41,754 bases of DNA, taken from positions 1 to 41,754 of the forward strand of contig NZ_LUHJ01000049.1 in NCBI RefSeq assembly GCF_001597745.1, written 5' to 3'. The stretch comes from Anabaena sp. 4-3 (GTDB lineage: Bacteria > Cyanobacteriota > Cyanobacteriia > Cyanobacteriales > Nostocaceae). Numbering within the stretch: position 1 is the first letter of the stretch; each line of letters opens with the position of its first letter. Below the pieces are notes generated by a model. The model was not told the origin of the DNA, did no database searches, and saw nothing but the letters and a program-made list of their open reading frames with translations. Shown here piece by piece: positions 8,740 to 18,581 of this stretch. Position numbers and translations under genes: made by a program.

Positions 8740-9198
8740 AAGTCACAAAGCTTCTTTGAGCATATCATTTGACACTTGAGGTAATTAAACGAGCCACTCA
8801 CTAGGAAATATTAAGAAATGTAAATAATATTCTGTGGCGATATCTAGTGGTTTGAGCAAAGTTACCTTGTGACTCAAATTACTTGCTAGCCAAAAATGTC
8901 AATGGGACTTTCTCCGAGTAAATACATGATTTATGTATCATATTTTGCGCTTTTTTTGCTAAAGCTGGACAGAATTTTCATGTTTATCAGGGTTTTATTG
9001 ATTTTTTCAGCAACTATCTCCAGTAATGATTCATGATTAGCCATTTTACTGAAAATGATACCTATGATACATAGCATAGAGGAATTCTACGTGAGTATAG
9101 ATGAGGCTTGTAGAAAAATTACCTTGGATACAGTTAGTGATAATAGGTTAGTATTTGGTCAAGCCTAAATAAATATTTATTTCTAAATCAATATCATC
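8740..9198. other. Intergenic region without recognised gene
   Basis: About 460 bp between the divergent ycf20 and lipoprotein genes. It is AT-rich and must hold both promoters, but I see no confident -10/-35 pair, RNA gene, array or repeat of note. Confidence 0.4.
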
Positions 9199-9831
9199 AT
9201 GAAGTCTTGCGTGTATCGTAACGCTGCGGTTACAGCTTGCTTTTTGGGACTGCTGGGGTTACTGGTAGGGTGCTTCGAGATGAGTGTCTCTTTTGAGGCG
9301 GCAAATCCAGATACATCTTCACCCTTATCTACTGATGTTGATCTGCCAGAAGTACATCACGATGTCGTATCAACTGTCTCACCGTCTAACAGTAATTCTA
9401 CGGCTATTTCCCAGCCTGTATCCACACCTAGTAACAAATCAGAACAAAACACTAATTCAACTGTCTCTGTACTAGCCTCTCGCCAGTCATTAACCAGCAG
9501 TAACAAGTCTCAAGGAAATCTCCGCATGAGCAATCAAACAGATCAACCTGTGCGATTGGCTCTACTGGTGCGACAGTCAGGTAATAAAAGCTCCGTGAAA
9601 GCACAAGCTGATATTCCCGCCCATTGGGATTTTGATCCTCAAGAGGGTAGCGCACAAGGTTTGATTCTGTCTCTACCTAATGGCAATCTCAAAATCGAAA
9701 AAGGAGATATCTTAGTAGCCTTTGCTCAGGATGGTTCGCGCCGCTATTGGGGGCCTTATGTGGTGGGAGAAACATCCTTACCCAAATGGAATGCTCAACA
9801 GCAAGAATGGTTACTGGTACTGACTCCATAG
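9199..9831 (+). CDS. Predicted lipoprotein, cyanobacterial, unknown function
   Basis: 210 residues. The N-terminus has a charged start, a hydrophobic core (AAVTACFLGLLGLLVGC) and a lipobox ending at Cys25, so it should be lipid-modified and exported. Residues ~30-115 form a Ser/Thr/Asn-rich low-complexity linker. The C-terminal ~70 residues look like a compact domain: HWDFDPQEGSAQGLILSLP, then GDILVAFAQDGSRRYWGPYV and the ending EWLLVLTP. I do not recognise a named family. The membrane glycosyltransferase gene follows 96 bp downstream on the same strand. Confidence 0.75.
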   Translation: MKSCVYRNAAVTACFLGLLGLLVGCFEMSVSFEAANPDTSSPLSTDVDLPEVHHDVVSTVSPSNSNSTAISQPVSTPSNKSEQNTNSTVSVLASRQSLTSSNKSQGNLRMSNQTDQPVRLALLVRQSGNKSSVKAQADIPAHWDFDPQEGSAQGLILSLPNGNLKIEKGDILVAFAQDGSRRYWGPYVVGETSLPKWNAQQQEWLLVLTP

Positions 9832-9927
9832 CTGATATTCTTTATTAGTCATGAACAAAACTTAGCCAGCCAACGACTATTGTACAGACGCGATTGATCG
9901 CGGATGATGACTATTGACTAATAACTG

Positions 9928-11790
9928 ATGAGGTTGAAATTGAGCGTTACCCACGCTGTTGAGCAGTGGTTTAAATATATTGTCAAGCGTCCAGCCCTTG
10001 CTGTGACTGTAGCAATCCTGTGGTTAATTGTAGTTGGTTGGGTAGGCTACGGATGGAATTTGGGCAGTATTGGCTTAGTTGATGAAACTGAGCCATTATT
10101 TGCTGAAGCTTCTCGTCAAATGTTAGTTACAGGCGATTGGATTACTCCCTATTTCAATGGTGAAACTCGGTTTGATAAACCGGCTTTAGTTTACTGGTGT
10201 CAAGCGATCGCCTATGCTCTAATTGGAGTGAATGAATGGGCAGTCCGTCTTCCCTCAGCCTTAGCGGCGATCGCAGTCATGGCTTTAGTGTTTTACACTG
10301 TCCATTGGTATTTCACTCAAAAAGACGAATTAGAACAAGTCTCATTACCCACGCGCCGCTATTTAACCGCCACCTTAGCCGCAGCCATTACAGCACTCAA
10401 TCCCGAAATGATCATCTGGGGAAGAACTGGTGTCTCCGATATGCTGTTAACCGGGTGTATAGCGTCCGCCTTATTATGCTTTTTTCGCGGATACGGGGAA
10501 ATGGGGACTGGGGACAAATCAAGTCAACAGTCAACAATACCCAATAAATGGTATTTAGCTTGTTATGTATTAATTGCTGGGGCAATTTTGACTAAAGGCC
10601 CGGTAGGAATTGTGTTACCAGGAATCATTATTGGGGCGTTTTTGCTGTATGTCGGACAACTGCGAACAGTGATTCGGGAAATGCGCCTGTTTTTTGGGTT
10701 GGTAATTATTTTTACTTTATCAGTTCCTTGGTATGTGCTGGTGATTTGGCGCAACGGTGAGAGTTACATCAACTCATTTTTTGGTTATCACAATATTGAA
10801 CGGTTCACCGAAGTAGTGAATGGTCACTCAGCACCCTGGTATTTTTACTTTGTAATTGTGCTGCTATTGTTTGCGCCATACTCAGTTTACCTACCTTTGG
10901 CAATGGTGAGGCTGAAGTTTTGGAGGCGATCGCACTGGGTAATGCAAGCGCGATCGCAACAATTCGGCTTATTTGCGTTTGTTTGGTTTGTCAGTATTTT
11001 TAGCTTTTTTACGATTGCCGTCACCAAACTACCTAGTTACGTATTACCTTTAATGCCAGCCGCAGCTATTTTAGTAGCGTTGTTATGGAGTGACTTCTCC
11101 CCAACTGTAGAGCAAAATACCAACCGCACAGTTATTAATTATCCCTTGTCTTTTTTACAAGGTAGTAGTTGGCTTAACGTAGTATTTTTATCAGTATTAT
11201 CAGTAGCACTATTTCACATACCCCAAATATTAGGTAAGGATCAAGCTGCACCCAATTTTAATCAACTTCTGCAAGATTCGGGTATACCAGCCATCGGCGG
11301 TTGGCTGTGGCTATTCTTTGCCGTTGTGATTGCTGGTTTAATTTTATGTCGCTATTGGTACTCAATTATTGGGGTAAATTTATTAGGTTTTGTGGCATTT
11401 TTGATTATTGTATTAATGCCAGCATTATTATTGATGGATCAAGAACGCCAACTACCTTTAAGACAATTATCGGCTGATGTTGTGCAATTCCAACAACCAA
11501 ACGAAGAAATCCTGATGGTTGGCTTTAAAAAGCCCAGCATAGTTTTTTATAGTCACAAGCAAGTAACATTTATTAAATTGACAAAGGATGGTTTGCAGTA
11601 CATTCAAAACCTAGCTAATCAACCGAATAATCCAGACTCTATCCTACTGCTAACTGAAAATAGAAACTTTTTTAAAATGGATTTGTCACCAGATAATTAT
11701 GAGAATTTAGCGATGAAAGGTGCTTACCAGTTGAATCGCATCAATTTCAAAAAGATGAAACAAGAAAAAGAAAAATTGAAAATATCCTAG
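9928..11790 (+). CDS. ArnT/PMT-like integral membrane glycosyltransferase (GT39/GT83 family)
   Basis: 620 residues with about 11-13 transmembrane helices. The first periplasmic loop holds the family's acidic catalytic signature GLVDETEPLFAEASRQML, followed by GDWITPYFNGETRFDKPALV, as in lipid A aminoarabinose transferase ArnT and related enzymes that use polyprenyl-phosphate sugars. Later conserved parts include WGRTGVSDMLLTG, ILTKGPVGIVLPG and PWYVLVIWRNGESY. The soluble C-terminal segment (~500-620) ends in a Lys-rich tail. The acceptor is unknown. The ATG sits at the end of a degenerate TGACTAA heptamer run, with no clear ribosome binding site. Confidence 0.9.
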   Translation: MRLKLSVTHAVEQWFKYIVKRPALAVTVAILWLIVVGWVGYGWNLGSIGLVDETEPLFAEASRQMLVTGDWITPYFNGETRFDKPALVYWCQAIAYALIGVNEWAVRLPSALAAIAVMALVFYTVHWYFTQKDELEQVSLPTRRYLTATLAAAITALNPEMIIWGRTGVSDMLLTGCIASALLCFFRGYGEMGTGDKSSQQSTIPNKWYLACYVLIAGAILTKGPVGIVLPGIIIGAFLLYVGQLRTVIREMRLFFGLVIIFTLSVPWYVLVIWRNGESYINSFFGYHNIERFTEVVNGHSAPWYFYFVIVLLLFAPYSVYLPLAMVRLKFWRRSHWVMQARSQQFGLFAFVWFVSIFSFFTIAVTKLPSYVLPLMPAAAILVALLWSDFSPTVEQNTNRTVINYPLSFLQGSSWLNVVFLSVLSVALFHIPQILGKDQAAPNFNQLLQDSGIPAIGGWLWLFFAVVIAGLILCRYWYSIIGVNLLGFVAFLIIVLMPALLLMDQERQLPLRQLSADVVQFQQPNEEILMVGFKKPSIVFYSHKQVTFIKLTKDGLQYIQNLANQPNNPDSILLLTENRNFFKMDLSPDNYENLAMKGAYQLNRINFKKMKQEKEKLKIS

Positions 11791-11891
11791 GGAATTGGGC
11801 ATTAGGGACTGTTGACTGTTGACTAGGTAAAATTTCTGCTCCCTTGCTTCTTCTGCACCCCCTGTCAAGAGTCACTGCCAGTGCAATATTT

Positions 11892-14800
11892 TCATACCTT
11901 AACTTTGATAGTTAAGGCATAATTGATTTGTTTTAATAAGTCTTCCATTGATATGGAACGAGGTAAGACTTGAGTAGTTATTGCTTGGAGAATAGTTTCT
12001 ATTGATTCCAATTCATTGTTAGGACTATTACCAGTTTTTTGGTGATTTGTTTTAGTCCGAGAATTGACAGTATTTCGATGTAATCTTTGATCAATTACCA
12101 AAATTGGTGGCAGATTGAAGGGGAAATCTGGCAATGCTTTTAAGGCTTTCATGACTTGGGGATGAATAGCGGACGCACCTAAACAAATCAGGAGTAAATC
12201 TACACTTTGATGACGAATTTGTTGTAAAACTTCTGCCCAACAACGCGCCATTGTCGATTTTAACCCAGCAGTTTGCAAATACTGTATTAAAGCTTGAAAC
12301 CACTCGGTTCCGCGTTCGGCAGTTTCACCAGTGTTTTTTCCGGTGCTATAACCCTTTGCTTGTTTACGTTTAGCCTGGGGTAAGTCCTGCAACATAGTCA
12401 AATCTACTACCAGAATGTTTGGAGGGTAGCAGGCTCCAGAAGCAATCTGTAGCACTGACAGCAAGGGATCAGTTTTATGACTATGACTGTTATTGTCTTG
12501 ATTCAATGGTGTTAAGCAAGGAAAGACAGACAACCCCGGTATTTGGGATGCTTTTAAGGTGGTGACTACATCACAAGTCACTAGAGGTAAGGCAGCCAAT
12601 CGCGGATACTGAGTTAATTGTTGTAGATAATTTTGTGCTAAGGAACTTTCAACATCCAACAGCACTACATCAAATTGCCAAACCCTGGCTAAGAGTTCAG
12701 CTTGATCTAAATCATCGACTTCGATGACTCGATGTGATTGTAATGAGGGGTGGGGGTTAATTGATGCTAAGTCAGCATCAACCAATCTGAGAATTTTTAA
12801 TGGTTTGTTGAGTGGAGTCGTTTCACCATTGTCTACACCTGAGTGTTTAACTTTTGGTTTAGTACATAATTTTTCTAACAGTGGTACTAAGGATTGGTGT
12901 TCTACGGGTAAGCTTAAAAAAGCATCGGCACGGTTAGCATAAGCTTGCTCTTTTTCTGCGCCGGTGGCTGTGACAATTACGGGAATTTGACGAGTAGCGG
13001 CATCTGATTTGAGTAAGGTTAAGACATCCCACCCCGATAGTAAGGGTAACAAGGGATTTAAAAAGATGGCTTTGGGCTGTAAGCGACGGGCTTTTTCTAC
13101 AGCCTCGGTTCCCGAACGAGCAATGACTACCCGATAACCTAAACCTTTGAGTTTGTCGCTCACATCTTCAATGTATCGGGCTACGGCTTCAACTACCAAG
13201 ACTAAACGTTGGGAATGATTGGGGGGATGTTGTTTAGCCGTGCTGGCGAAAGCAAGGGCATTGGCGGTTTCGATGTGGCTGAGTGTGGTTTCTGGCTCGG
13301 ACTCATTCAAGCCTGTGGTTGGTGGACTAGGTGGTAAAAGCAGTGTAAATTGACTGCCTTTACCTTCTCTAGATAAGAAGCTGACATCACCACCGTGGAG
13401 ACGAGCCAAAGCTCTAGTTAAAACTAGCCCCAAACCAGTGCCTTCAAACTGACGGGTGAGGGGATTTTCCAGTTGTTGGAACTTTTGGAAGATTAAATGT
13501 TGCTGCTGTTCGGGAATACCAATACCTGTGTCCCAAACTGTAAAGGCAATCCACCCTTCCCAATGACTGACTTTTAAGCCAATTTCCCCAGATATTTCGG
13601 TAAATTTAAAGGCATTAGATAATAGATGTACTAGCATTTGGCGCAAGCGCAATTCATCGGCCACAATCTGGTCTAAACCTGGTTCAATGGAGAGAGTGAA
13701 TTGGGGAGATGATGACTGTGTAGTTTTACTGGTTTGATGATGGACGGCTTTGGCTTCTAAGAGGGCGCGATCGCAAACAGATTTAATCTTCACTGGTGTC
13801 AGTGTCAGTTCCATCTGTCCTGTTTCCATGCGGGTTAAATCCAAAATGTCATTTACCACGCTCATCAGGTGGCGACCGCTTTGATGAATTAACCCGGCAT
13901 AACGGGCTTGACGTTCATTCAGTTTGCCTAACTGCTCGTCTACAAGTAACCGGGATAGTCCCAACACCGCCGTTAAGGGTGTCTTTAATTCATGACTGAT
14001 ACAAGCTAAAAATTCATCTTTTAAGCGATTTAATTGTACTAAGTCGGCGTTTTTGGCTGCTAGTTCTTTGCACAGTTGCTGCTGTTCCGTTACGTCAGTC
14101 GCTAACACCAAACATAAGTCATCATTGCTGCGGATAGCTTCTAACTCAGAACTGGAGAGTTTTAAATCTCGACTATCTAAAGGTATTTTCGCAAACTGCC
14201 AAATGCGTTCCTGACCTGTTTTCACTTCCACAACACAGGTACAAGTACCCATCTGACTATCTAAAAAGCAGCGACTGGAGGCAGATTTGGCATATTCTGT
14301 AGGTTCTGGATGATCTACTGACAGAGGTCGTAAGCCTGTAGTCGGTAGAGTTGTATAAGGATTATGCTCATGACTTCTGCCATGAGCGTAAACTGGGACT
14401 GTTGTAGGGCTGGCGTATTGTGGTTGTTTGATGCGGGTAGCGGCTAAAATAGCTTCTACTTGCTGCCTTACTCCTTCGGGATCTTTGAAAGTTCCTAGTT
14501 GTTGCCACCAAGCCGGGTTTTGTGTCAATATCTCACCTGTGCCTGTCTGCAACATTAAAGGCCAAGGCAATTTGGCCAACAACTTGATCAGTGCTTGGTA
14601 TTCTGGGGATAACTGTTGATTGAGCCGAGGCGATCGCCTCAGACTAGCATCACTTATACTAGAAGTGTCTGGATGTTTTGGGGCTGAGGGTCTGAGGAGA
14701 GTTGAAGATTGAGTTCCCACCTTACTATCGGCTACTCGCCCTTTGGCTAGCAATGTCAACAGTCGGACACTATTTAGTAGTCCCAATAATCTGCCATCGG

Positions 14801-15248
14801 CATCAACTAAAGCCCACTCGCAATGATTTTGAGTAGACTGTGGTTGTTCACGCCAAAATACAATCAATTGCTCTACACGATGAGTGGCTGGTAATATTTG
14901 TATTGGCTCAATAATGTCTTGACCCCAAGTTGACAGTGGTTGCTGTAAATTGAAAATTTGCCGATTTCCTGTAGCTGACAAGAATTTTTGTGTTAGCTGG
15001 GCAGAGTAAATCACCCCAATGGGATATTGCTGGTAATTTACCACTACCAGGCGATCGCATTGCTCTTGTTCAAACATCTCCAGCACCACTGCCAGAGTGT
15101 TCGTTTCTGAGCAACTATTGACAGTTGCTAGAAAATCAGAAAGTGGATACTGTAGCATTGACATAAGACTGTGGGGGTCATTCTTCCTGTGAACGCCTCT
15201 GCCTCCTCCATCAGCACTAAGGCCAATAGGGTTTGCACTTGAGACCAT
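11892..15248 (-). CDS. Large hybrid sensor histidine kinase with CBS domains and degenerate receivers
   Basis: 1118 residues. In order: a CBS-domain pair (~32-170; CDRLVVVNYQQYPIGVIYSA, then WALVDADGRLLGLLN); a PAS-like region (~225-400); HisKA with phospho-accepting His at ~417 (ACISHELKTPLTAVLG); HATPase_c with DTGIGIPEQQQ and GTGLGLVL (~570-630); then two or three receiver-like domains. The first (~680-770) has Asn where the phospho-Asp is expected (AIFLNPLLP) and lacks the acidic pair; the second keeps LLDV; the third is very diverged. No transmembrane helix is seen, so it is probably cytoplasmic. It is divergent from kaiA across a 566-bp spacer, and a clock connection is possible but unproven. 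Confidence 0.9.
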   Translation of the reverse strand: MVSSANPIGLSADGGGRGVHRKNDPHSLMSMLQYPLSDFLATVNSCSETNTLAVVLEMFEQEQCDRLVVVNYQQYPIGVIYSAQLTQKFLSATGNRQIFNLQQPLSTWGQDIIEPIQILPATHRVEQLIVFWREQPQSTQNHCEWALVDADGRLLGLLNSVRLLTLLAKGRVADSKVGTQSSTLLRPSAPKHPDTSSISDASLRRSPRLNQQLSPEYQALIKLLAKLPWPLMLQTGTGEILTQNPAWWQQLGTFKDPEGVRQQVEAILAATRIKQPQYASPTTVPVYAHGRSHEHNPYTTLPTTGLRPLSVDHPEPTEYAKSASSRCFLDSQMGTCTCVVEVKTGQERIWQFAKIPLDSRDLKLSSSELEAIRSNDDLCLVLATDVTEQQQLCKELAAKNADLVQLNRLKDEFLACISHELKTPLTAVLGLSRLLVDEQLGKLNERQARYAGLIHQSGRHLMSVVNDILDLTRMETGQMELTLTPVKIKSVCDRALLEAKAVHHQTSKTTQSSSPQFTLSIEPGLDQIVADELRLRQMLVHLLSNAFKFTEISGEIGLKVSHWEGWIAFTVWDTGIGIPEQQQHLIFQKFQQLENPLTRQFEGTGLGLVLTRALARLHGGDVSFLSREGKGSQFTLLLPPSPPTTGLNESEPETTLSHIETANALAFASTAKQHPPNHSQRLVLVVEAVARYIEDVSDKLKGLGYRVVIARSGTEAVEKARRLQPKAIFLNPLLPLLSGWDVLTLLKSDAATRQIPVIVTATGAEKEQAYANRADAFLSLPVEHQSLVPLLEKLCTKPKVKHSGVDNGETTPLNKPLKILRLVDADLASINPHPSLQSHRVIEVDDLDQAELLARVWQFDVVLLDVESSLAQNYLQQLTQYPRLAALPLVTCDVVTTLKASQIPGLSVFPCLTPLNQDNNSHSHKTDPLLSVLQIASGACYPPNILVVDLTMLQDLPQAKRKQAKGYSTGKNTGETAERGTEWFQALIQYLQTAGLKSTMARCWAEVLQQIRHQSVDLLLICLGASAIHPQVMKALKALPDFPFNLPPILVIDQRLHRNTVNSRTKTNHQKTGNSPNNELESIETILQAITTQVLPRSISMEDLLKQINYALTIKVKV

Positions 15249-15814
15249 ATCCTTTAAGAAGACTCATATAAACGATCCGGTACAGCCTCAACGCTATTGA
15301 ATCCCTAAACTTGGTTTTTCCAAACCAGGTGTTTTATTCAATAGCCAGCAAAGCTGCGACTTTTTCCTGCACCACGTTGAACTTTAGGAAGCAAATCCAC
15401 ACCAGTTTGCCACTGATGTCTCAATTCGGCATCGATAGTGACAGCTACAACAATTATGGCTCCAATGATTCGTTTTAGAACCTTGAGGAATTATAATGAT
15501 TTAAAATGCGACAATACTTTAAATTGGTTTAAGTATCTTATCAGGGAGTCAAATACAAAATCTCTATCTGGATAGATACGCATAATACAAATCATCTATT
15601 AACTAAGTGTTCTCAACAATGCCACAGCCAACCAAATCCTCATATCCATTCAATATCCTATCTGGACGCTAGAACTGCCAGTTTTGTATACATATTGTGA
15701 CGTAAAGGGTTGCTTGAGGATGGAATTGTTAACTTTCAACACATCCACTATTACCTGTAGTTATCAGTTCATGAGTAATCAGCCATTGTGATTCACAAAA
15801 TATAAATTATGTAA
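15249..15814. other. Divergent promoter region between histidine kinase and kaiA
   Basis: 566 bp containing the promoters of both genes. A short hairpin (TTGGTTTTTCCAA, ~15311-15323) lies near the kinase side. A 50-codon minus-strand frame without ATG occupies 15338-15490 (see findings). No confident promoter elements can be named by eye. Confidence 0.4.
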
Positions 15815-16399
15815 ATGCTACTACCAATATTAATTATCCGACCAGATATTAAAAAAAATTTAGATACTTTAGTGCAGCCAGCTATTGACACTAAATTAAG
15901 CAGGTGGATGTGGTTCTGGAAGCACTTTAATCTTTCACAATTGTGCCTATTGTCTCTAGTGGCTCCTACCACCGCGAAAATCTACAATTTACTGCAATGG
16001 TTACAGCCAATTATCAACGAAAAGTTTCACAGTAAATATTTCTATGCCTTTGCAGAACCCAGGCAAAAACCACAGCAGGTTGGTCAGCAGATGAGTCAAG
16101 GAGTTGATCGACAACTATTATTGCAGCAACTCAAATCAGATTATCGGGAGATTCTCCTTAACTACTTTACTACAGACACAGGACTAAAAGAAAAAATCGA
16201 TAAATTTATCAATGCGGTATTTTGTGCTAATATTCCTGTGCCACAAATTATCGAAATGCACATGGAACTAATTGAAGAGTTTTCTAAGCATCTAAAATTA
16301 GAGGGAAGGAGCGATGAAGCCTTACTAGATTATCGCTTAACACTAATAGACATCTTAGCTCACCTGTGCGAAGTTTATAGATGTGCGATTTTTAAATAA
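15815..16399 (+). CDS. kaiA: Circadian clock protein KaiA, N-terminally reduced form
   Basis: KaiA stimulates KaiC autophosphorylation by binding its C-terminal tail. The frame from ATG 15815 gives 194 residues; starting at the internal ATG 16091 (MSQGVDRQ) gives 102 residues, the size I recall for Anabaena KaiA. The C-terminal helical domain is intact: LKSDYREILLNYF, PQIIEMHMELIEEFSKHL, EGRSDEALLDYRLTLIDILA and HLCEVYRCAIF match the KaiC-binding/dimerisation domain. The N-terminal pseudo-receiver of unicellular KaiA (~130 residues) is missing; the upstream 92 codons show no receiver motifs. It heads a kaiA-kaiB-kaiC order. The start is unresolved; neither ATG has a good ribosome binding site. 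Confidence 0.93.
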   Translation: MLLPILIIRPDIKKNLDTLVQPAIDTKLSRWMWFWKHFNLSQLCLLSLVAPTTAKIYNLLQWLQPIINEKFHSKYFYAFAEPRQKPQQVGQQMSQGVDRQLLLQQLKSDYREILLNYFTTDTGLKEKIDKFINAVFCANIPVPQIIEMHMELIEEFSKHLKLEGRSDEALLDYRLTLIDILAHLCEVYRCAIFK

Positions 16400-16498
16400 A
16401 AAATCACTATTGCAGTAGTCACACATATCAGCAGAGAATGAATGTCAATTCATGAACACATCCCAATATTATTATGTTAAAATTTAACCTTTCTCTTT

Positions 16499-16825
16499 AT
16501 GAATAAAGCCAGAAAGACTTATGTTCTCAAGCTTTATGTAGCGGGGAACACCCCTAATTCAGTCCGGGCGCTCAAAACACTCAAAAACATTTTAGAGCAG
16601 GAATTTCAAGGCGTTTATGCGTTGAAAGTAATTGATGTGCTGAAAAATCCACAACTAGCAGAAGAAGATAAAATATTAGCCACGCCCACATTATCCAAAA
16701 TTTTGCCTCCACCTGTACGCAAAATTATAGGCGATCTTTCTGATCGGGAAAGAGTGTTAATTGGATTAGATTTACTGTATGAGGAATTAACTGAAGAAGA
16801 TTGGCAGGCTCAAGAGGAGCTTTAA
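16499..16825 (+). CDS. kaiB: Circadian clock protein KaiB
   Basis: 108 residues. KaiB is the fold-switching thioredoxin-like clock component that binds KaiC CI and sequesters KaiA during the night phase. Hallmark stretches are present: [60 protein letters not shown] and an acidic C-terminus ([14 protein letters not shown]). The length is normal. It lies 99 bp after kaiA and 95 bp before kaiC, all on the same strand, as in other cyanobacterial clock loci. Confidence 0.98.
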   Translation: MNKARKTYVLKLYVAGNTPNSVRALKTLKNILEQEFQGVYALKVIDVLKNPQLAEEDKILATPTLSKILPPPVRKIIGDLSDRERVLIGLDLLYEELTEEDWQAQEEL

Positions 16826-16920
16826 TTCCTAAAAAAGCACTTACGAATTAAAAATTTAAATTACAAATTATCAACTTTAGTAATAACAAACCTGGGATTA
16901 GCACCCACTGATCAACAAAA

Positions 16921-18477
16921 ATGAGCGAGAACGAGCAACAGGAACAAAAAAACACATCCGGTGGTGTCGAAAAAATTCGGACAATGATCGAGGGCTTTGA
17001 CGATATTAGTCATGGTGGTTTACCTGTAGGTAGAACTACCTTAGTCAGTGGCACCTCTGGAACAGGAAAAACTTTATTATCACTTCAGTTTCTCTATAAC
17101 GGTATTACATACTTTGATGAATCAGGTGTATTCGTCACCTTTGAAGAATCTCCCAGTGATATTATTAAAAATGCCCATATTTTTGGCTGGAATTTACAAC
17201 GTTTAATCAATGAGGGCAAATTGTTTATTCTGGATGCGTCTCCAGACCCAGAGGGTCAAGATATTGTAGGTAATTTTGACCTTTCAGCCTTGATTGAACG
17301 CTTACAATACGCCATTCGTAAATATAAAGCCAAAAGAGTTTCCATTGACTCAATCACCGCCATATTTCAACAATATGAAGCTGTGGGAGTAGTGCGCCGG
17401 GAGATTTTCCGGTTAGTAGCACGTTTGAAGCAGTTGAATGTTACTACTGTAATTACCACAGAACGTAGCGAAGAATACGGGCCAGTCGCCTCTTTTGGTG
17501 TAGAAGAATTTGTGTCAGATAATGTAGTCATTGTCCGCAACGTTTTAGAAGGAGAACGTCGTCGCCGCACAATTGAAATTCTCAAATTGCGCGGCACTAC
17601 ACACATGAAAGGCGAGTATCCTTTTACAATTACCAATCAAGGCGTGAACATCTTTCCCTTGGGTGCAATGCGCCTGACTCAAAGGTCTTCTAACATCAGA
17701 GTTTCTTCCGGTGTCAAAACCCTAGATGCAATGTGTGGTGGTGGTTTTTTTAAAGATTCTATTATTTTGGCCACAGGAGCCACAGGTACAGGGAAAACAC
17801 TGTTAGTAAGTAAATTTTTACAAGATGGCTGTGTCAACGGAGAAAGAGCCATCTTGTTTGCTTATGAAGAATCACGCGCTCAACTTTCTCGCAATGCTTA
17901 CTCATGGGGTATTGATTTTGAAGAATTAGAACATCAAGGATTACTAAAAATTATTTGTACGTATCCCGAATCCACTGGTTTAGAAGATCACCTACAAATT
18001 ATTAAATCAGAAATTGCCGAGTTTAAACCAGCAAGAATTGCAATTGATTCTCTTTCAGCCCTGGCTAGGGGAGTCAGTAATAATGCGTTCCGTCAATTCG
18101 TGATTGGTGTGACTGGCTATGCTAAACAAGAAGAAATTACTGGTTTCTTTACTAACACTACCGATCAATTTATGGGATCACATTCAATTACCGATTCCCA
18201 TATTTCCACAATTACAGACACAATTTTAATGCTACAATATGTTGAAATTCGTGGAGAAATGTCACGGGCAATCAACGTATTTAAAATGAGGGGTTCCTGG
18301 CATGATAAAGGTATCCGTGAGTACAATATCACCGCCGACGGCCCGGAAATTAAAGATTCTTTCCGTAACTATGAAAGAATTGTGAGTGGTGCTCCTACCC
18401 GCGTTAGTATCGATGAAAAGGCAGAACTTGCGCGCATAGTCAAGGGTTTGGAAGATAAACAGGGTTCAGATTCTTAA
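16921..18477 (+). CDS. kaiC: Circadian clock ATPase/autokinase KaiC
   Basis: 518 residues with two RecA-like domains. CI Walker A is GTSGTGKT at 44-51 with catalytic Glu pair E75/E76 (FVTFEESPSD). CII Walker A is GATGTGKT at 286-293 with AYEESRAQ. The phosphorylation site segment HSITDSHISTITDT places Ser429/Thr430 at the positions equivalent to Ser431/Thr432 of Synechococcus elongatus. RGEMSRAINVFKMRGSWHDK and the C-terminal A-loop/tail that KaiA binds are present. All key residues are intact, so a functional oscillator core is expected. Confidence 0.99.
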   Translation: MSENEQQEQKNTSGGVEKIRTMIEGFDDISHGGLPVGRTTLVSGTSGTGKTLLSLQFLYNGITYFDESGVFVTFEESPSDIIKNAHIFGWNLQRLINEGKLFILDASPDPEGQDIVGNFDLSALIERLQYAIRKYKAKRVSIDSITAIFQQYEAVGVVRREIFRLVARLKQLNVTTVITTERSEEYGPVASFGVEEFVSDNVVIVRNVLEGERRRRTIEILKLRGTTHMKGEYPFTITNQGVNIFPLGAMRLTQRSSNIRVSSGVKTLDAMCGGGFFKDSIILATGATGTGKTLLVSKFLQDGCVNGERAILFAYEESRAQLSRNAYSWGIDFEELEHQGLLKIICTYPESTGLEDHLQIIKSEIAEFKPARIAIDSLSALARGVSNNAFRQFVIGVTGYAKQEEITGFFTNTTDQFMGSHSITDSHISTITDTILMLQYVEIRGEMSRAINVFKMRGSWHDKGIREYNITADGPEIKDSFRNYERIVSGAPTRVSIDEKAELARIVKGLEDKQGSDS

Positions 18478-18581
18478 ATTTGGTATCCTACTATATTCCT
18501 GCCTTGATTTAGTATCGTGCTATATTCTGTGGTGAAGAAAAGTTTTCTGCCGCTAAATTGATTTTCGTGTGAGGGGATGCG

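Noticed and set aside
10236-10547. 103-codon frame inside the glycosyltransferase gene
   Set aside because: It is an out-of-frame shadow of the well-supported ArnT-like gene.
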